From Nitrosomonas mobilis (GTDB taxonomy: Bacteria > Pseudomonadota > Gammaproteobacteria > Burkholderiales > Nitrosomonadaceae), in contig NZ_FMWO01000032.1 of the NCBI RefSeq assembly GCF_900103035.1, positions 1-64,000 on the forward strand: DNA of 64,000 nucleotides. Direction: 5' to 3'. This document shows, piece after piece, positions 25,001-36,270 of the stretch; position 1 is the stretch's first letter; each line of letters opens with the position of its first letter. The position numbers were made by a program, and so were the translations under genes. The notes beneath the pieces were generated by a model. That model made no database searches and was not told the origin of the DNA. It worked only from the letters and a program-made list of their open reading frames with translations.

Positions 25001-26458
25001 TCATTTACGCCAGAAAGCCACGGTAAATACAATAATCAGTGTGTAAAACTCCAGTCTGCCAAGCAACATGGCAAAACTGCACAACCATATCTGAAAATCA
25101 TTAAGTGAAGCATAGGTGGTTGCCGGACCTATCTCACCCAGACCAGGACCCAGATTATTCAAACAAGCTATTGCCGCCGAGAAGGCAGTAATCTCATCCA
25201 GACCGCTTAATGTAAGCACGAGGGTCATCAGCACGATACTGGTCAGATAGACAAACAGGAATACGAGCACTGCAAAAATAATCTTGTTGGAAATAATGCT
25301 TTGCCCGATCTTGACCGGAGAAATCGCCCGAGGATGCATGATGGTAATCATCTCCCGGAAGAATTGCTGATAGAGTATGCGTACGCGGATCATTTTAATC
25401 CCACCGCCAGTTGATCCTGAAGAAGTAGAAAATCCTGACAGAAACAACATCCATAAAGGAGCAAATACCGGCCAGATAGCATAATCGGTATTGCTATAAC
25501 CCGTAGTTGTTGCTACAGATACCACATTGAAAGAAGCGTAGCGCAATGCTTCTATAGGGTGGGCGTAAATGCCCATCTTCCAGAGATAACCAGCCAAACC
25601 TATACAACTTGTCAGTACGATGAACAAAAACAATTTCACTTCAGGATCAAACCAATAAGGCGAAAAGCTTCTGGCGCGCCACACCATGAAATGTGAAGCA
25701 AAATTGATTCCCGCAATCAACATGAATACAATTGCCACCACTTCGATTAGCGGTGAATCCCAATATCCATAACTGGCGTCATGCGAGGAAAAACCACCCA
25801 GACCTAGGGTAGTAAATGCATGAATGATCGCGTCAAACCCGTTCATTCCTGCCAGCCAGTAGGCACAGGCACAAAGTAATGTCAAGAAGGTATAAACCAT
25901 CCATAACCCTTTCGCGGTTTCTGCAATGCGGGGTGTTAACTTCGATTCTTTCATCGGCCCCGGAATTTCCGCCTTGAAAAGCTGACGTCCACCCACTCCT
26001 AGCATTGGGAGAATCGCCACTGCCAGCACGATCAAACCCATACCGCCTAACCAGATCATCAGTCCCCGCCACAAATTGATAGCATAAGGCAACGAGTCGA
26101 GACCAGTTAAAACCGTCCCACCCGTTGCAGTCAAACCTGAAGTTGCTTCAAAATAGGATTTGGCGAAGCCCAGTTCAGGAAAATAGCTCAAAATGGGCAA
26201 CATGCCAAATAACGGCAAGGATAGCCACGTCAGCACCACCAACAAAAAACCATCACGTGTCTGCAATTCGCGTTTGTAACGGCGTGTGCTTAACCATAGC
26301 GCAGTTCCAGTACCCAGTGTAGTGAGTAGTGCCTGCAAAAAAACAATCAGCGACTCATCCTGGCTAAAATAGGCCACCATACATGGCAGCAGCATCGTCA
26401 AGCCGAACACAACGATCAGCTTGCCAAGAATGTTGACAACCGCCAATAAATGATTCAT
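25001..26458 (-). CDS. trkH: Trk potassium uptake channel subunit TrkH
   Basis: A 485-residue inner-membrane K+ translocation subunit with four P-loop repeats. Selectivity-filter-like loops are seen at TATGGTVLTG (about residue 110), FTTLGLGGFSSHD, ATTTGYSNTDYA and LNNLGPGLGE. The cytoplasmic loop GSTGGGIKMIRVRILYQQF is conserved in TrkH/KtrB. It lies 12 bases after trkA on the same strand, so channel and gating subunit form an operon. Confidence 0.95.
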   Translation of the reverse strand: MNHLLAVVNILGKLIVVFGLTMLLPCMVAYFSQDESLIVFLQALLTTLGTGTALWLSTRRYKRELQTRDGFLLVVLTWLSLPLFGMLPILSYFPELGFAKSYFEATSGLTATGGTVLTGLDSLPYAINLWRGLMIWLGGMGLIVLAVAILPMLGVGGRQLFKAEIPGPMKESKLTPRIAETAKGLWMVYTFLTLLCACAYWLAGMNGFDAIIHAFTTLGLGGFSSHDASYGYWDSPLIEVVAIVFMLIAGINFASHFMVWRARSFSPYWFDPEVKLFLFIVLTSCIGLAGYLWKMGIYAHPIEALRYASFNVVSVATTTGYSNTDYAIWPVFAPLWMLFLSGFSTSSGSTGGGIKMIRVRILYQQFFREMITIMHPRAISPVKIGQSIISNKIIFAVLVFLFVYLTSIVLMTLVLTLSGLDEITAFSAAIACLNNLGPGLGEIGPATTYASLNDFQIWLCSFAMLLGRLEFYTLIIVFTVAFWRK

Positions 26459-26470
26459 CGCAGCCGGTGT

Positions 26471-27916
26471 CTATATAAAAGCCACATCTACCTGAAACAG
26501 TCTTTCCACCTGACGAATCATTTTTTTGTTGACGACAAACATGATGACATGATCATTCTGTTCGATCACCGTATCATGATGCGCAATAATTACCTGTGGC
26601 GAGTTAGGTTGCGTGACAATGTCATGCCCTACATTATCTGACTCATCAAGCAAACCACCATCACTGGGCATGCCGCGGACAATTGCACCAATGGTTGCGC
26701 TCTTAGGCAACTTGATCTCATCAATTCTGCGACCAACCACCCGGGAAGCACTCGCGTCACCGTGCGCTACCAACTCCAATGCTTCAGCCGCACCACGGCG
26801 CAAGCTATGCACGACTGCGACATCGCCTTGTCTGACGTAAGCCAGCAAGGAACCAATTGTTACTTGTGCTGGTGAAATGGCAATATCAATGCCGCTGCTC
26901 TGCATCAAATCAACATAAATACTGCGATTGATTAATGAAATAACTTTGCGCGCTCCCATACGCTTGGCCATCAGAGCAGCCATGATATTGTTTTCGTCAT
27001 CATTGGTCAGCGCGCAGAATACGTCCATCTCTCCAATATTCTCGCTTTCCAGTAGCTCTTCATCGGTCGCATCACCATGCAACACCAGCGTATTGCTTAA
27101 ATCTTGCGCCAATATTTCACAAATCTTGCCATCATATTCGATGATTCTGACCTGATAATTGTCCTGCAGCGCCATCGCCAACCGCTTGCCTATTTTCCCG
27201 CCCCCGGCGATCATCACGCGCCTTGCGGGTTTATCCAGCCGGCGCAATTCCCGAAGTACTACCCGTATATCGTTTGATGCCGCGATAAAAAATACCTCGT
27301 CACCAACCTCCACAACAGTATTACCTTCAGGAATAATCGGACGGTCATGGCGAAAAATTGCGGCCACTCTGGTTTCAACATTGGGGACATGTCTGCGCAG
27401 TTCCTGCAGCTGCTGACCAATCAGAGGGCCGCCATGAAAAGCTTTGACTGCGACTAAGCTGACTTTGCCTGAAGCAAAATCCAGCACTTGCAAGGCTTCC
27501 GGAAATTCGATCAGTTTCTCGATGTAGCGCATCAGAATCTGTTCAGGACAAATTGCGAAATCAACACAAAAATTTTCTTTGGAAAAAATAACTGGGTGAT
27601 CCAGATACTCACTAGCCCGAATTCGTGCAATTCTGGTCGGTGTGTTGAAGATACTCTTGGCTAGTTTACAAGCAACCATATTGGTTTCATCGCTACCGGT
27701 AACAGCAAGAAGAATATCAGCATCGTCCGCACCAGCCTGAGTCAGAACAGATGGATGCGAGGCATTACCAATTATGGTGCGTAGATCCAGCCGATCCTGC
27801 AACAAACTGAGTCTACTGCTGGATAAATCGACAACGGTAATGTCGTTAGACTCGCCAACCAGACTTTCAGCAACCGTGGACCCTACCCGGCCAGCACCTA
27901 GAATAATGATCTTCAA
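26471..27916 (-). CDS. trkA: Trk system gating protein TrkA
   Basis: A 481-residue peripheral membrane protein that binds NAD(H) or ATP and gates TrkH. It has two tandem RCK units: N1 with [10 protein letters not shown] (residues 7-16) and a second Rossmann motif [10 protein letters not shown] in the middle, each followed by an RCK-C domain ([20 protein letters not shown] and the C-terminal [11 protein letters not shown] region). It is the first gene of the trkA-trkH operon. The 255 bases upstream (27917-28171) hold no gene; they probably include its promoter and the tRNA operon end. Confidence 0.95.
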   Translation of the reverse strand: MKIIILGAGRVGSTVAESLVGESNDITVVDLSSSRLSLLQDRLDLRTIIGNASHPSVLTQAGADDADILLAVTGSDETNMVACKLAKSIFNTPTRIARIRASEYLDHPVIFSKENFCVDFAICPEQILMRYIEKLIEFPEALQVLDFASGKVSLVAVKAFHGGPLIGQQLQELRRHVPNVETRVAAIFRHDRPIIPEGNTVVEVGDEVFFIAASNDIRVVLRELRRLDKPARRVMIAGGGKIGKRLAMALQDNYQVRIIEYDGKICEILAQDLSNTLVLHGDATDEELLESENIGEMDVFCALTNDDENNIMAALMAKRMGARKVISLINRSIYVDLMQSSGIDIAISPAQVTIGSLLAYVRQGDVAVVHSLRRGAAEALELVAHGDASASRVVGRRIDEIKLPKSATIGAIVRGMPSDGGLLDESDNVGHDIVTQPNSPQVIIAHHDTVIEQNDHVIMFVVNKKMIRQVERLFQVDVAFI

Positions 27917-28171
27917 TCGTTAACACCTCATCCCGCCTAATGCAGACGGGTTATCGTAACCGATGAGTAGCAATGCATGAGCTTTATAAGCACGCTTTAC
28001 TAACTATCATAGTAGTTACCAGAAATTCTTTAATTTGCCTAATCAACCATTTCCAGTAAACCGCTTCAGGATTGAAGAAGCTGATATTGCAGGGACAAGG
28101 GGATACGGCAACGAAATGATATTACATTTCGAAAATCCTGCTTATTACGGGTTTATCTGTTACAGAAGAGC

Positions 28172-28248
28172 TGGGGTGGCTGATGGGACTCGAACCCACG
28201 ACAACCGGAATCACAATCCGGGACTCTACCAACTGAGCTACAGCCACC
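28172..28248 (-). tRNA. tRNA-His (anticodon GUG)
   Basis: The cloverleaf begins GTGGCTGTAGCTCAGTTGG, with anticodon loop ATTGTGATT and T-arm GTGGGTTCGAGTCCCAT, and ends with encoded CCA. The base at 28248 supplies the extra G(-1) typical of tRNA-His. It is the third and last tRNA of the operon. Confidence 0.95.
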
Positions 28249-28325
28249 ATACTTTAGAAGCTTCAACGGCAGATCATACTTTCTGCCAGACACCAATAAA
28301 AAAGTACAAAGTATCTTTTCTAATC

Positions 28326-28402
28326 TGGCGTGCCCGACAGGAATCGAACCTGTAACCCCCAGCTTAGAAGGCTGGTGCTCTATCCGGTTGAGCTACGGGC
28401 AC
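28326..28402 (-). tRNA. tRNA-Arg (anticodon UCU)
   Basis: GTGCCCGTAGCTCAACCGG opens the fold; the anticodon loop CCTTCTAAG gives TCT; the T-arm is TACAGGTTCGATTCCTGT and CCA is encoded. It is the middle gene of the Pro-Arg-His set. Confidence 0.95.
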
Positions 28403-28441
28403 TAATACTCAAACCGGCTCGACACAAATTAATTTGAAATC

Positions 28442-28518
28442 TGGTCGGGGTGGAGAGATTTGAACTCCCGACATCCTGGTCCCAAACCAGGCGCGCTACC
28501 AGGCTACGCTACACCCCG
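28442..28518 (-). tRNA. tRNA-Pro (anticodon UGG)
   Basis: CGGGGTGTAGCGTAGCCTGG opens the fold; the anticodon loop GTTTGGGAC gives TGG; the T-arm is CGGGAGTTCAAATCTCTCC and CCA is encoded. It is the first gene of the operon, directly after the promoter at 28530-28558. Confidence 0.95.
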
Positions 28519-28529
28519 TAAAGTCGGTT

Positions 28530-28558
28530 ACTATACCTATATACTGCGAATGCGTCAA
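28530..28558 (-). promoter_or_regulatory. Sigma-70 promoter of the tRNA Pro-Arg-His operon
   Basis: On the minus strand TTGACG (28558-28553) and TATAGT (28535-28530) are separated by exactly 17 bases and lie 12 bases before the tRNA-Pro 5' end. Spacing and both boxes are near consensus. Confidence 0.8.
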
Positions 28559-28921
28559 ATTCTGCTACGACTATCCGCATCTCGAGCTTCACGATGCTGA
28601 ATTTGACATTTTGTTATACAATTGCTCGCGCTTTCTTTACGTAGAGTGTGTTTCTATAAATTCTGACACCCAAGCTAATTTTGCACGCGCAAAATAATTT
28701 GAGATGGAATTAGTATTTATCTAAACGCTCCAAATAAAAAATCAGTAGAGTAAGTCAGAAATACAAAAAACTGATTGCTCTGTTCGACAATATAAGAAGC
28801 CGTTAACAGTAATTAACTGGCCAGGCATTACGCATTGTAGTGGCCAACTCGCTCCGGAACCTTAACAAACTGTATTTTAAATATAAATTAAGATTATTTT
28901 TCAGAAAAACGCGGGGAATTT
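28559..28921. other. Intergenic stretch before the His-rich membrane protein
   Basis: About 360 AT-rich bases with no supported gene. A short open frame at 28840 overlaps the real gene in another frame and has no ribosome binding site. No repeat shared with other parts of the window was found. Confidence 0.45.
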
Positions 28922-29560
28922 ATGAGAAAAAATTTACAAAACAAATTTATCACAGGACTATGCGTCACGGCGTCTCTATTATCGTTATCGCTACCTTTGT
29001 CTGCACAGCTGATGCTCGCGCACGAAGGCCATCACGACGCGGGAGGGTGTGTAATCGAATCAGGAGATTTTCCAGTTACAGTCAGCATATATGAAGTCCC
29101 CAAAGAAGATCTTCCGCCGATGCACTCCTTTTGTGATCATGTTCCTGATGTCGGAAAAGTCAACATAACAATCGAAATTTCAGATCTCGATACACGCGAA
29201 ATTCCGATCGCTGTTCGTCTGGTAATGGATGCACATGAAGGAATGGATCACGGTGAACACGAACTGCTTTACATGCCTGCCGAGCAGTATCTGTCCGGGA
29301 TTATTGTTGTCTCAACCGAATTCGATGAACTCGGTCAGTACTCTATCCTGCTGGAAACAGATGATGGTGCTGGTAATGCAAAAACTGCCGTGCGCATCCC
29401 GGTTCATGTAGGTGGCAGTGGAGGTCATGGTGGTCATGGTGACGGATTTGGCATGCTGGAAATAATCTTTCTGATTATCGCGGCAGGAGGAGGCGCCGCT
29501 TTTTTCTTCCTGCGTAAGAAAAATAGTGACAAGGATCTTGCCAAGGAATCCCAAACCTGA
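28922..29560 (+). CDS. Exported His-rich single-pass membrane protein, unknown function
   Basis: A 212-residue protein with a Sec signal peptide (about residues 1-29, KFITGLCVTASLLSLSLPLS), a periplasmic domain, a Gly-His linker (GGSGGHGGHGDG) and a C-terminal membrane helix (LEIIFLIIAAGGGAAFFFL) followed by a charged tail. The mature N-terminus LAHEGHHDAGGC, the segment DAHEGMDHGEHELLYMPAEQ and the linker could bind copper or another metal. The periplasmic part looks like a beta-sandwich. No enzyme motif is seen. It is monocistronic. The function is not known; a metal-handling role is an inference from the His-rich clusters. Confidence 0.75.
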   Translation: MRKNLQNKFITGLCVTASLLSLSLPLSAQLMLAHEGHHDAGGCVIESGDFPVTVSIYEVPKEDLPPMHSFCDHVPDVGKVNITIEISDLDTREIPIAVRLVMDAHEGMDHGEHELLYMPAEQYLSGIIVVSTEFDELGQYSILLETDDGAGNAKTAVRIPVHVGGSGGHGGHGDGFGMLEIIFLIIAAGGGAAFFFLRKKNSDKDLAKESQT

Positions 29561-29578
29561 TCTTTCACACATGGGCCA

Positions 29579-29750
29579 CTCTAAAAATTCATAGTTCTAA
29601 ATAAGACCAGGCGTGAATAAAAAATGTCGACGCAGCATATAGTTGATATATAAGGAAACATTTTTTATAAGCGACACAGTATTGTGACGAGACGGGGTAA
29701 ACAGGCAATCCCCGAAGGGGATGCTCACAAATGTGGATTTTTAGATGTGC
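29579..29750. repeat. MITE-like repeat, copy A
   Basis: It begins CTCTAAAAATTC and ends GATTTTTAGATG, imperfect terminal inverted repeats, with the family core GACCAGGCGTGAATAAAAAA and GTATTGTGACGA inside. A 40-base extra piece with a palindrome (ATCCCCGAAGGGGAT) interrupts it near the right end. It stands about 130 bases before the PEBP gene. Confidence 0.7.
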
Positions 29751-29883
29751 CCAAATATTATTAACAGCAAATTTCGTCGGTAGCACCGCAGCCAGAGAAT
29801 TAAACTTTATTGGCTGCATGGAAGTTATGTTCTGTCAGCACCAGCAAAGTCGTTCACGTATTTCGAAAATTAAGGAGAAAACG

Positions 29884-30366
29884 ATGACTTTTACTCTGTC
29901 CTCACCTTCTTTTATTTACAACGGGCCGATACCGGCACGACATACTTGCGACGATCATGATCTATCGCCGGAGCTAAACTGGACAAACATTCCAGATAGT
30001 ACTCGCACTCTGGTTCTGATTGTTGATGACCCAGATGCACCCGACCCCGCTGCACCGAAGATGACCTGGGTACATTGGGTACTGTATAACCTTCCACCAA
30101 CAATCAGCGGATTGCCTGAGAATGTCATGGAAAATAATTTGCCCGCAGGCACATTACAGGGATTGAATAACTGGAATCGAGTGGGTTATGGCGGCCCCTG
30201 CCCGCCAATTGGAACGCATCGTTACTTTCACAAACTTTATGCGCTCGATATTGTCCTGCCTGATCTGAAGCAGCCAACCAAAACAGTACTGGAGGAAGCC
30301 ATGCACGGCCATGTAGTTGGTCAGACTGAATTGGTTGGTCTGTATATCCGTCCTGCCAATCGCTGA
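29884..30366 (+). CDS. YbhB/YbcL-family PEBP-like protein
   Basis: A 160-residue phosphatidylethanolamine-binding-protein homologue (Raf kinase inhibitor-like in the bacterial annotation). The ligand pocket motifs are LVLIVDDPDAPDPAAPKMTW with VHWVLYNLP, and the second block YGGPCPPIGTHRYFHKLYAL. The ligand and role in bacteria are unclear. The start at 29884 is chosen because AAGGAG lies 7 bases upstream; the frame is open further back through the MITE copy, but those codons are not protein-like. The apt gene follows about 100 bases later on the same strand. Confidence 0.9.
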   Translation: MTFTLSSPSFIYNGPIPARHTCDDHDLSPELNWTNIPDSTRTLVLIVDDPDAPDPAAPKMTWVHWVLYNLPPTISGLPENVMENNLPAGTLQGLNNWNRVGYGGPCPPIGTHRYFHKLYALDIVLPDLKQPTKTVLEEAMHGHVVGQTELVGLYIRPANR

Positions 30367-30469
30367 AACTACTATCTTTGTATCTCATTTTGCTCTAACC
30401 AGGGCTGTAAAAAGCGTTTTGCAGCTTGTCCGCAAAATTCCCCCGCCACCATTTTCTGTTTGTCCGTTT

Positions 30470-32370
<1,901 letters not shown>

Positions 32371-32427
32371 AGCGCACAATCCTACTACACTTGATTTATC
32401 GATAGGCTATCAACGAAGGGTACTATT

Positions 32428-33117
32428 ATGCAAAATAAAAACCACGGCTCCACACAATCCCAGAGTGACATTAACCGCTTTGCCGATGAAATACGCGAAG
32501 CAGTTGCACAGGGTGGCGATATTGAGAAAAAAGTCAGAGAACTTACCCTTGAGGCGATGCATACCCATGGTCTGGACCTGGAGTCCCTGAAAAAAATCGC
32601 GACTGCTGTAATGGAAGGCGCGCATGAAGGCTCGCAACATGCCTTAGCACATGCCTCCGAACAATCCCACGCTGCACAAAACCAGATTATGCAGGCAGTA
32701 ACCGGACTGGATACTGCGTTTGCGCAGCTGGCGAGCGCCTCAAAGCTAGCGCTGGAAGAGGCAGCTGGTAAAGCCAGACAATTCTCGCAAGGTGAATTAA
32801 CTAAAACACGGGCTGATCTGGAAAGTCTGGAAACACTTTTCCTGGAAACCTTGAGTCATGCCGCCAAAGCAACGCAGGGATTAATTGCAGAAACCCTGCA
32901 AGATATGCATACGCATGCGGTTCGTAATGGAACAGCCGTTGGCGCCCAACTAAAAGATACTCTTGCAGTTTTGGCGCATCAAGTTGCTTCTACCGGGCGC
33001 GCGCAGCTAGAAGCAGGCGTACAATTGACCCAAATGACAGCAGACATGTTGCACAAAATATCCAGCGGCGTACTGACCGGAATTGCAGATCGCATCAGGC
33101 AGGATAATGACAAATAA
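32428..33117 (+). CDS. DUF6781-like helical protein
   Basis: A 229-residue, almost wholly alpha-helical, Ala/Gln-rich soluble protein. The N-terminal part (EIREAVAQGGDIEKKVRELT, then LEAMHTHGLDLESLKKIATA) fits the DUF6781 family of betaproteobacteria; the rest is long amphipathic helices likely to form a coiled coil or a phasin-like bundle. GAAGGG precedes the ATG. It follows serS on the same strand by 57 bases. The function is unknown; phasin-like granule association is possible but not shown. Confidence 0.75.
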   Translation: MQNKNHGSTQSQSDINRFADEIREAVAQGGDIEKKVRELTLEAMHTHGLDLESLKKIATAVMEGAHEGSQHALAHASEQSHAAQNQIMQAVTGLDTAFAQLASASKLALEEAAGKARQFSQGELTKTRADLESLETLFLETLSHAAKATQGLIAETLQDMHTHAVRNGTAVGAQLKDTLAVLAHQVASTGRAQLEAGVQLTQMTADMLHKISSGVLTGIADRIRQDNDK

Positions 33118-33135
33118 CACCTAGGTCCAGGTATC

Positions 33136-33196
33136 CTCTAAAAATTCAGAGCTCTAAGCAACATAGTATTGTGACGAAATATGGATTTTTAGAGAT
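33136..33196. repeat. MITE-like repeat, copy B (internally deleted)
   Basis: A 61-base derivative: CTCTAAAAATTCAGAGCTCT, then CATAGTATTGTGACGAAATA and TGGATTTTTAGAGATG. Both ends match the other copies, but the central 70 bases are missing. It lies between two convergent genes. Confidence 0.7.
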
Positions 33197-33234
33197 GCCC
33201 GTCCATCAAAACCAAAAATCGGTTCAGCAGGCTC

Positions 33235-33879
33235 CTAACCCAAATCCTCGTCTATCCTCATAAATACCTGCTCGAACATTTCTGCAGTGAGCCGCTTCGT
33301 CTGAGTATTATAGCGGCTGCAATGATAGCTGTCGTACAGCCACAGATCATTGTCGAGCTGGTGTACCGCACCGTGGCCGAATGGAAAAATTGTTGATTTA
33401 ACTCTCAGCGCCATTACGATGGCGCGGTGCGCGACACCACCCAGCGCTAATATTGCCTTACCGCCCTGCTCCACAAATTGAATCAACTCATTTTTCAGAT
33501 AATGATTACACTGCCGAATTTCGCTAGTATCCGGCTTATTCGCGGGTGGCAGACACTTAACCGCGTTGGTAATGCGGCAGTTTGACAAAATCAGCCCATC
33601 GCTGTGTGCGATTGACTCACTATGACTGGCCAGTCCGAATTTATGTAAGGTCTGGTAGAGGAGAATGCCCGCAAAATCACCAGTAAAAGGTCGGCCGGTG
33701 CGGTTTGCACCATGTATCCCTGGTGCTAGCCCGACGACCAGCAATCTGGCTGGAGTCGCACCAAAAGGAGGTACAGGGCGCGCATAGTAATCTGGATAAG
33801 CAATTTTTACTTCATCAAGATATTGTGCCAGACGCGGGCAGCGGCGGCAGTCTGGCTGGAACGTCGAAGATTCAGGCAT
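33235..33879 (-). CDS. Uracil-DNA glycosylase, family 5 (UDGb) type
   Basis: A 214-residue DNA repair glycosylase with a 4Fe-4S cluster. Motif A is GLAPGIHGANRTGRPFTGD, diagnostic of family 5 because the usual catalytic Asp/Asn is missing there; the second motif is SYHCSRYNTQTKRLT. Cluster cysteines are CRRCPRL at the N-terminus plus NCRITNAVKCLPP. These enzymes remove uracil, and also hypoxanthine, from DNA. It diverges from efp with only 43 bases between the starts. Confidence 0.92.
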   Translation of the reverse strand: MPESSTFQPDCRRCPRLAQYLDEVKIAYPDYYARPVPPFGATPARLLVVGLAPGIHGANRTGRPFTGDFAGILLYQTLHKFGLASHSESIAHSDGLILSNCRITNAVKCLPPANKPDTSEIRQCNHYLKNELIQFVEQGGKAILALGGVAHRAIVMALRVKSTIFPFGHGAVHQLDNDLWLYDSYHCSRYNTQTKRLTAEMFEQVFMRIDEDLG

Positions 33880-33922
33880 AGTGCTTTATTGTAAAATAGG
33901 CATTTAATTCGGACTAACAACT

Positions 33923-34489
33923 ATGGCCAAGATTCTGGCAACCGAAATCCGAGTAGGAGATCTGATCGAGTGGGACAAGCGCATCTGGCGCGTAGCCAAA
34001 TGTTACCATGTCCACGTCGGCGGACGCGGAGGCGCATTTATGCAAGTGGAAATGAAAGATATTGAAACCAGCACTAAGATCAATCAACGTATACGTACTG
34101 ATGAAAAAATCGAGCGCACACAGGTTGAACCGCGCGATATGATTTTTCTTTATCAGGAAAATAATGAATATGTTTTCATGGATCAACAAACCTATGAACA
34201 ACTCAGCCTGCCGCAGGATTTTCTGGAAGGCCAGAGCGAATATCTGTTGCCCAACGCCGAACTACAAATCAATTTTCATCATGAACGACCGATTGGCGTC
34301 AAATTACCGCCAAATGTAGTTCTGACCGTAACTGAAACCGAACCCAGCCTAAAAGGCGCAACCGCCACCAGTTCTTTCAAGCCTGCCACAGTTGAGACCG
34401 GGCTGGTTGTGATGGTGCCGTCTTTCGTTACGCAAGGAGAAAAAATTAAAATCAATACCGGTACAGGTGATTATATCGAACGCATGTAA
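33923..34489 (+). CDS. efp: Elongation factor P
   Basis: A 188-residue, three-domain translation factor that rescues ribosomes stalled on polyproline. Domain I has ATEIRVGDLIEWDKRIWRVA; the C-terminal OB domain ends SFVTQGEKIKINTGTGDYIE. The functional loop is HVHVGGRGGAFMQ: the tip residue is Arg35 where most EF-Ps have the Lys that receives beta-lysine. Arg at this place suggests rhamnosylation by EarP, but the loop does not otherwise look like the EarP type (SGRN), so modification is uncertain. No earP or epmA/B is in the window. Confidence 0.95.
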   Translation: MAKILATEIRVGDLIEWDKRIWRVAKCYHVHVGGRGGAFMQVEMKDIETSTKINQRIRTDEKIERTQVEPRDMIFLYQENNEYVFMDQQTYEQLSLPQDFLEGQSEYLLPNAELQINFHHERPIGVKLPPNVVLTVTETEPSLKGATATSSFKPATVETGLVVMVPSFVTQGEKIKINTGTGDYIERM

Positions 34490-34499
34490 GGTATCTGCG

Positions 34500-36269
34500 A
34501 TGACAGCTCGGGCTGTGGTCGCAGTGCTAATGATCTGGGCTCTCTGCATAGCCACTTCTGCTGCCGCACCCGCTTCCAGCTCCGATCACAAATCCAATAA
34601 AACCGCCAATACGTTTGTCATTACGATTGATGCGCCTGACGCTATCCGCAGGCTGATCGAGCAACACATCGAATTTCCTGAAAAACCTTTTGCAAACGAA
34701 GCTAAGCACGCCGGGTTTCAGCGGCGAGTCACCCAGGAAATTACCGAGCTCTTACATACCGAGGGCTATTTCACACCGGCCACTCATTTTGAACCAGCAA
34801 CCGCGAACACGCCCTATCGCCTCAAAATTACACCCGGGCCACGTACTCGCGTTGCTAGTTTTTCCCTGGAATTCAAGGGAGCAATAGCTGAAGAAACACC
34901 TGAGAACCAGACACGCCGGGCTAAACTGCAGGCTACATGGCCTCTGATCACGGGAAAAATTTTCAAGAATGCCCGCTGGGAAGATGCCAAATCAGCCTTA
35001 ATTGCCAGCGTCATGGCCCAGGATTATGCCGCTGCCCACATCGAATCGAGTGAGGCAAGAATCGATCCGGAAAAAACGCAAGCAGATCTGAAAATCGTGA
35101 TCGACTCTGGCCCGGCTTTCCGTTTTGGAAAATTGCAGGTCGAGGGATTGAAACGCTATCCACTCAAATTGCTGCAACAGCGTGCCGGTTTTCGACAAGG
35201 AGATCCTTACAACCGCGATCAGTTACTTGCTTTTCAGGCCACGCTGCAAAATAGTCAGTTGTTCAACAGCGTGGATATCAGCATCGATAACGACCCCGCG
35301 CTCGCTCCAGCTGCACCAATATCGGTCATGTTGACCGAAGCACAAAGTAAACGTATCGGCATCGGTCTTGGTTACGGCTCAAACAACGGTGCACGTGGTG
35401 AAATCAATTATCGCGACTTTAATTTTCTGCAGCGTGCATGGCAATTGACCAGCCTGATGCGACTGGAACAGAAACAGCAAACCTTTTCGACCCGGGTGGA
35501 CACCTTACCGGACGCCAACCAGTATCGCTACACCTTCGGTGCCAGAATTGCCCGTACCGATATCAAGAATCTGGAAACTTTGAGCCAGCGCGCAGATTTT
35601 TCCAGAATCCGTGTCACGGCCAACTCCACCCTGCAGTATGGAATCAACTGGCAACGCGAAAGTAGGCAACCCGCTGGTGCACCCAACACCACCGTCAAAG
35701 CGCTGACACTGGATCTCTGGTGGCGTTATTTGGATGTCGACAACCCGGTACACGTCAGGAAAGGGCATGTTTCCGATATCAGGTTGGGTGGTGGTTCAGG
35801 TCACGTTTTATCCGATCGCGACTTTCTGCGCGGTTATGCCCGCCATATGCGCTGGTGGCCAATCGGCGAGCGCGATGTGCTGCATATCCGTGCAGAATCA
35901 GGCTACACCCTTTCTGCTTCACGCAGCGGTATTCCGCAGGAATACTTGTTCCGTGCCGGTGGTATTCAGTCGATCCGGGGGTATGATTTTCTGAGTCTAG
36001 GCGCTCGTGAAGGCAATGCAATTGTGGGTGGGCGTGCTATGGTAACCGGCACCGTCGAATATATCCGCTGGCTGACGGAAAAATGGGGAGCCGCCGTATT
36101 TGCCGATGCTGGCGATGCCGCCGACAACCTACGCAGACTCAAACTAAATCTCGGTTATGGCGCGGGGGTGCGCTGGCGCAGCCCTGCGGGACCATTTGGG
36201 CTCGATCTTGCCAGACGCCATGACACCGGTACCTTGCGGGTACATTTTTCGATTGCAGTTGCTTTTTAA
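34500..36269 (+). CDS. tamA: TamA, outer-membrane assembly beta-barrel
   Basis: A 589-residue Omp85-family protein that, with TamB, moves lipids or proteins to the outer membrane. The N-terminal hydrophobic segment VVAVLMIWALCIATSAAA is the signal peptide, cleaved near APA. Three POTRA-like units follow (to about residue 280; FRFGKLQVEGLKRYPLKLLQ is one). The C-terminal barrel has the conserved FRAGGIQSIRGYDF (VRGY-like motif) and ends in Phe (FSIAVAF). The start at 34500 gives the signal peptide directly; an upstream in-frame ATT/ATG lies inside efp. Its stop is one base before tamB. Confidence 0.9.
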   Translation: MTARAVVAVLMIWALCIATSAAAPASSSDHKSNKTANTFVITIDAPDAIRRLIEQHIEFPEKPFANEAKHAGFQRRVTQEITELLHTEGYFTPATHFEPATANTPYRLKITPGPRTRVASFSLEFKGAIAEETPENQTRRAKLQATWPLITGKIFKNARWEDAKSALIASVMAQDYAAAHIESSEARIDPEKTQADLKIVIDSGPAFRFGKLQVEGLKRYPLKLLQQRAGFRQGDPYNRDQLLAFQATLQNSQLFNSVDISIDNDPALAPAAPISVMLTEAQSKRIGIGLGYGSNNGARGEINYRDFNFLQRAWQLTSLMRLEQKQQTFSTRVDTLPDANQYRYTFGARIARTDIKNLETLSQRADFSRIRVTANSTLQYGINWQRESRQPAGAPNTTVKALTLDLWWRYLDVDNPVHVRKGHVSDIRLGGGSGHVLSDRDFLRGYARHMRWWPIGERDVLHIRAESGYTLSASRSGIPQEYLFRAGGIQSIRGYDFLSLGAREGNAIVGGRAMVTGTVEYIRWLTEKWGAAVFADAGDAADNLRRLKLNLGYGAGVRWRSPAGPFGLDLARRHDTGTLRVHFSIAVAF

Positions 36270-36270
36270 T

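Noticed and set aside
28035-28355. Plus-strand frame of 106 codons containing GVADGTRTHDNRNHNPGLYQ and ending RARQESNL
   Set aside because: It is the antisense of tRNA-His and tRNA-Arg. Such TRTHDNRNHNPGLYQLSYSH and RARQESNL phrases are classic false proteins from tRNA genes.
28603-28622. TTGACA and TATACAAT on the plus strand, looking like a promoter
   Set aside because: The two boxes are only about six bases apart, far from the required spacing.
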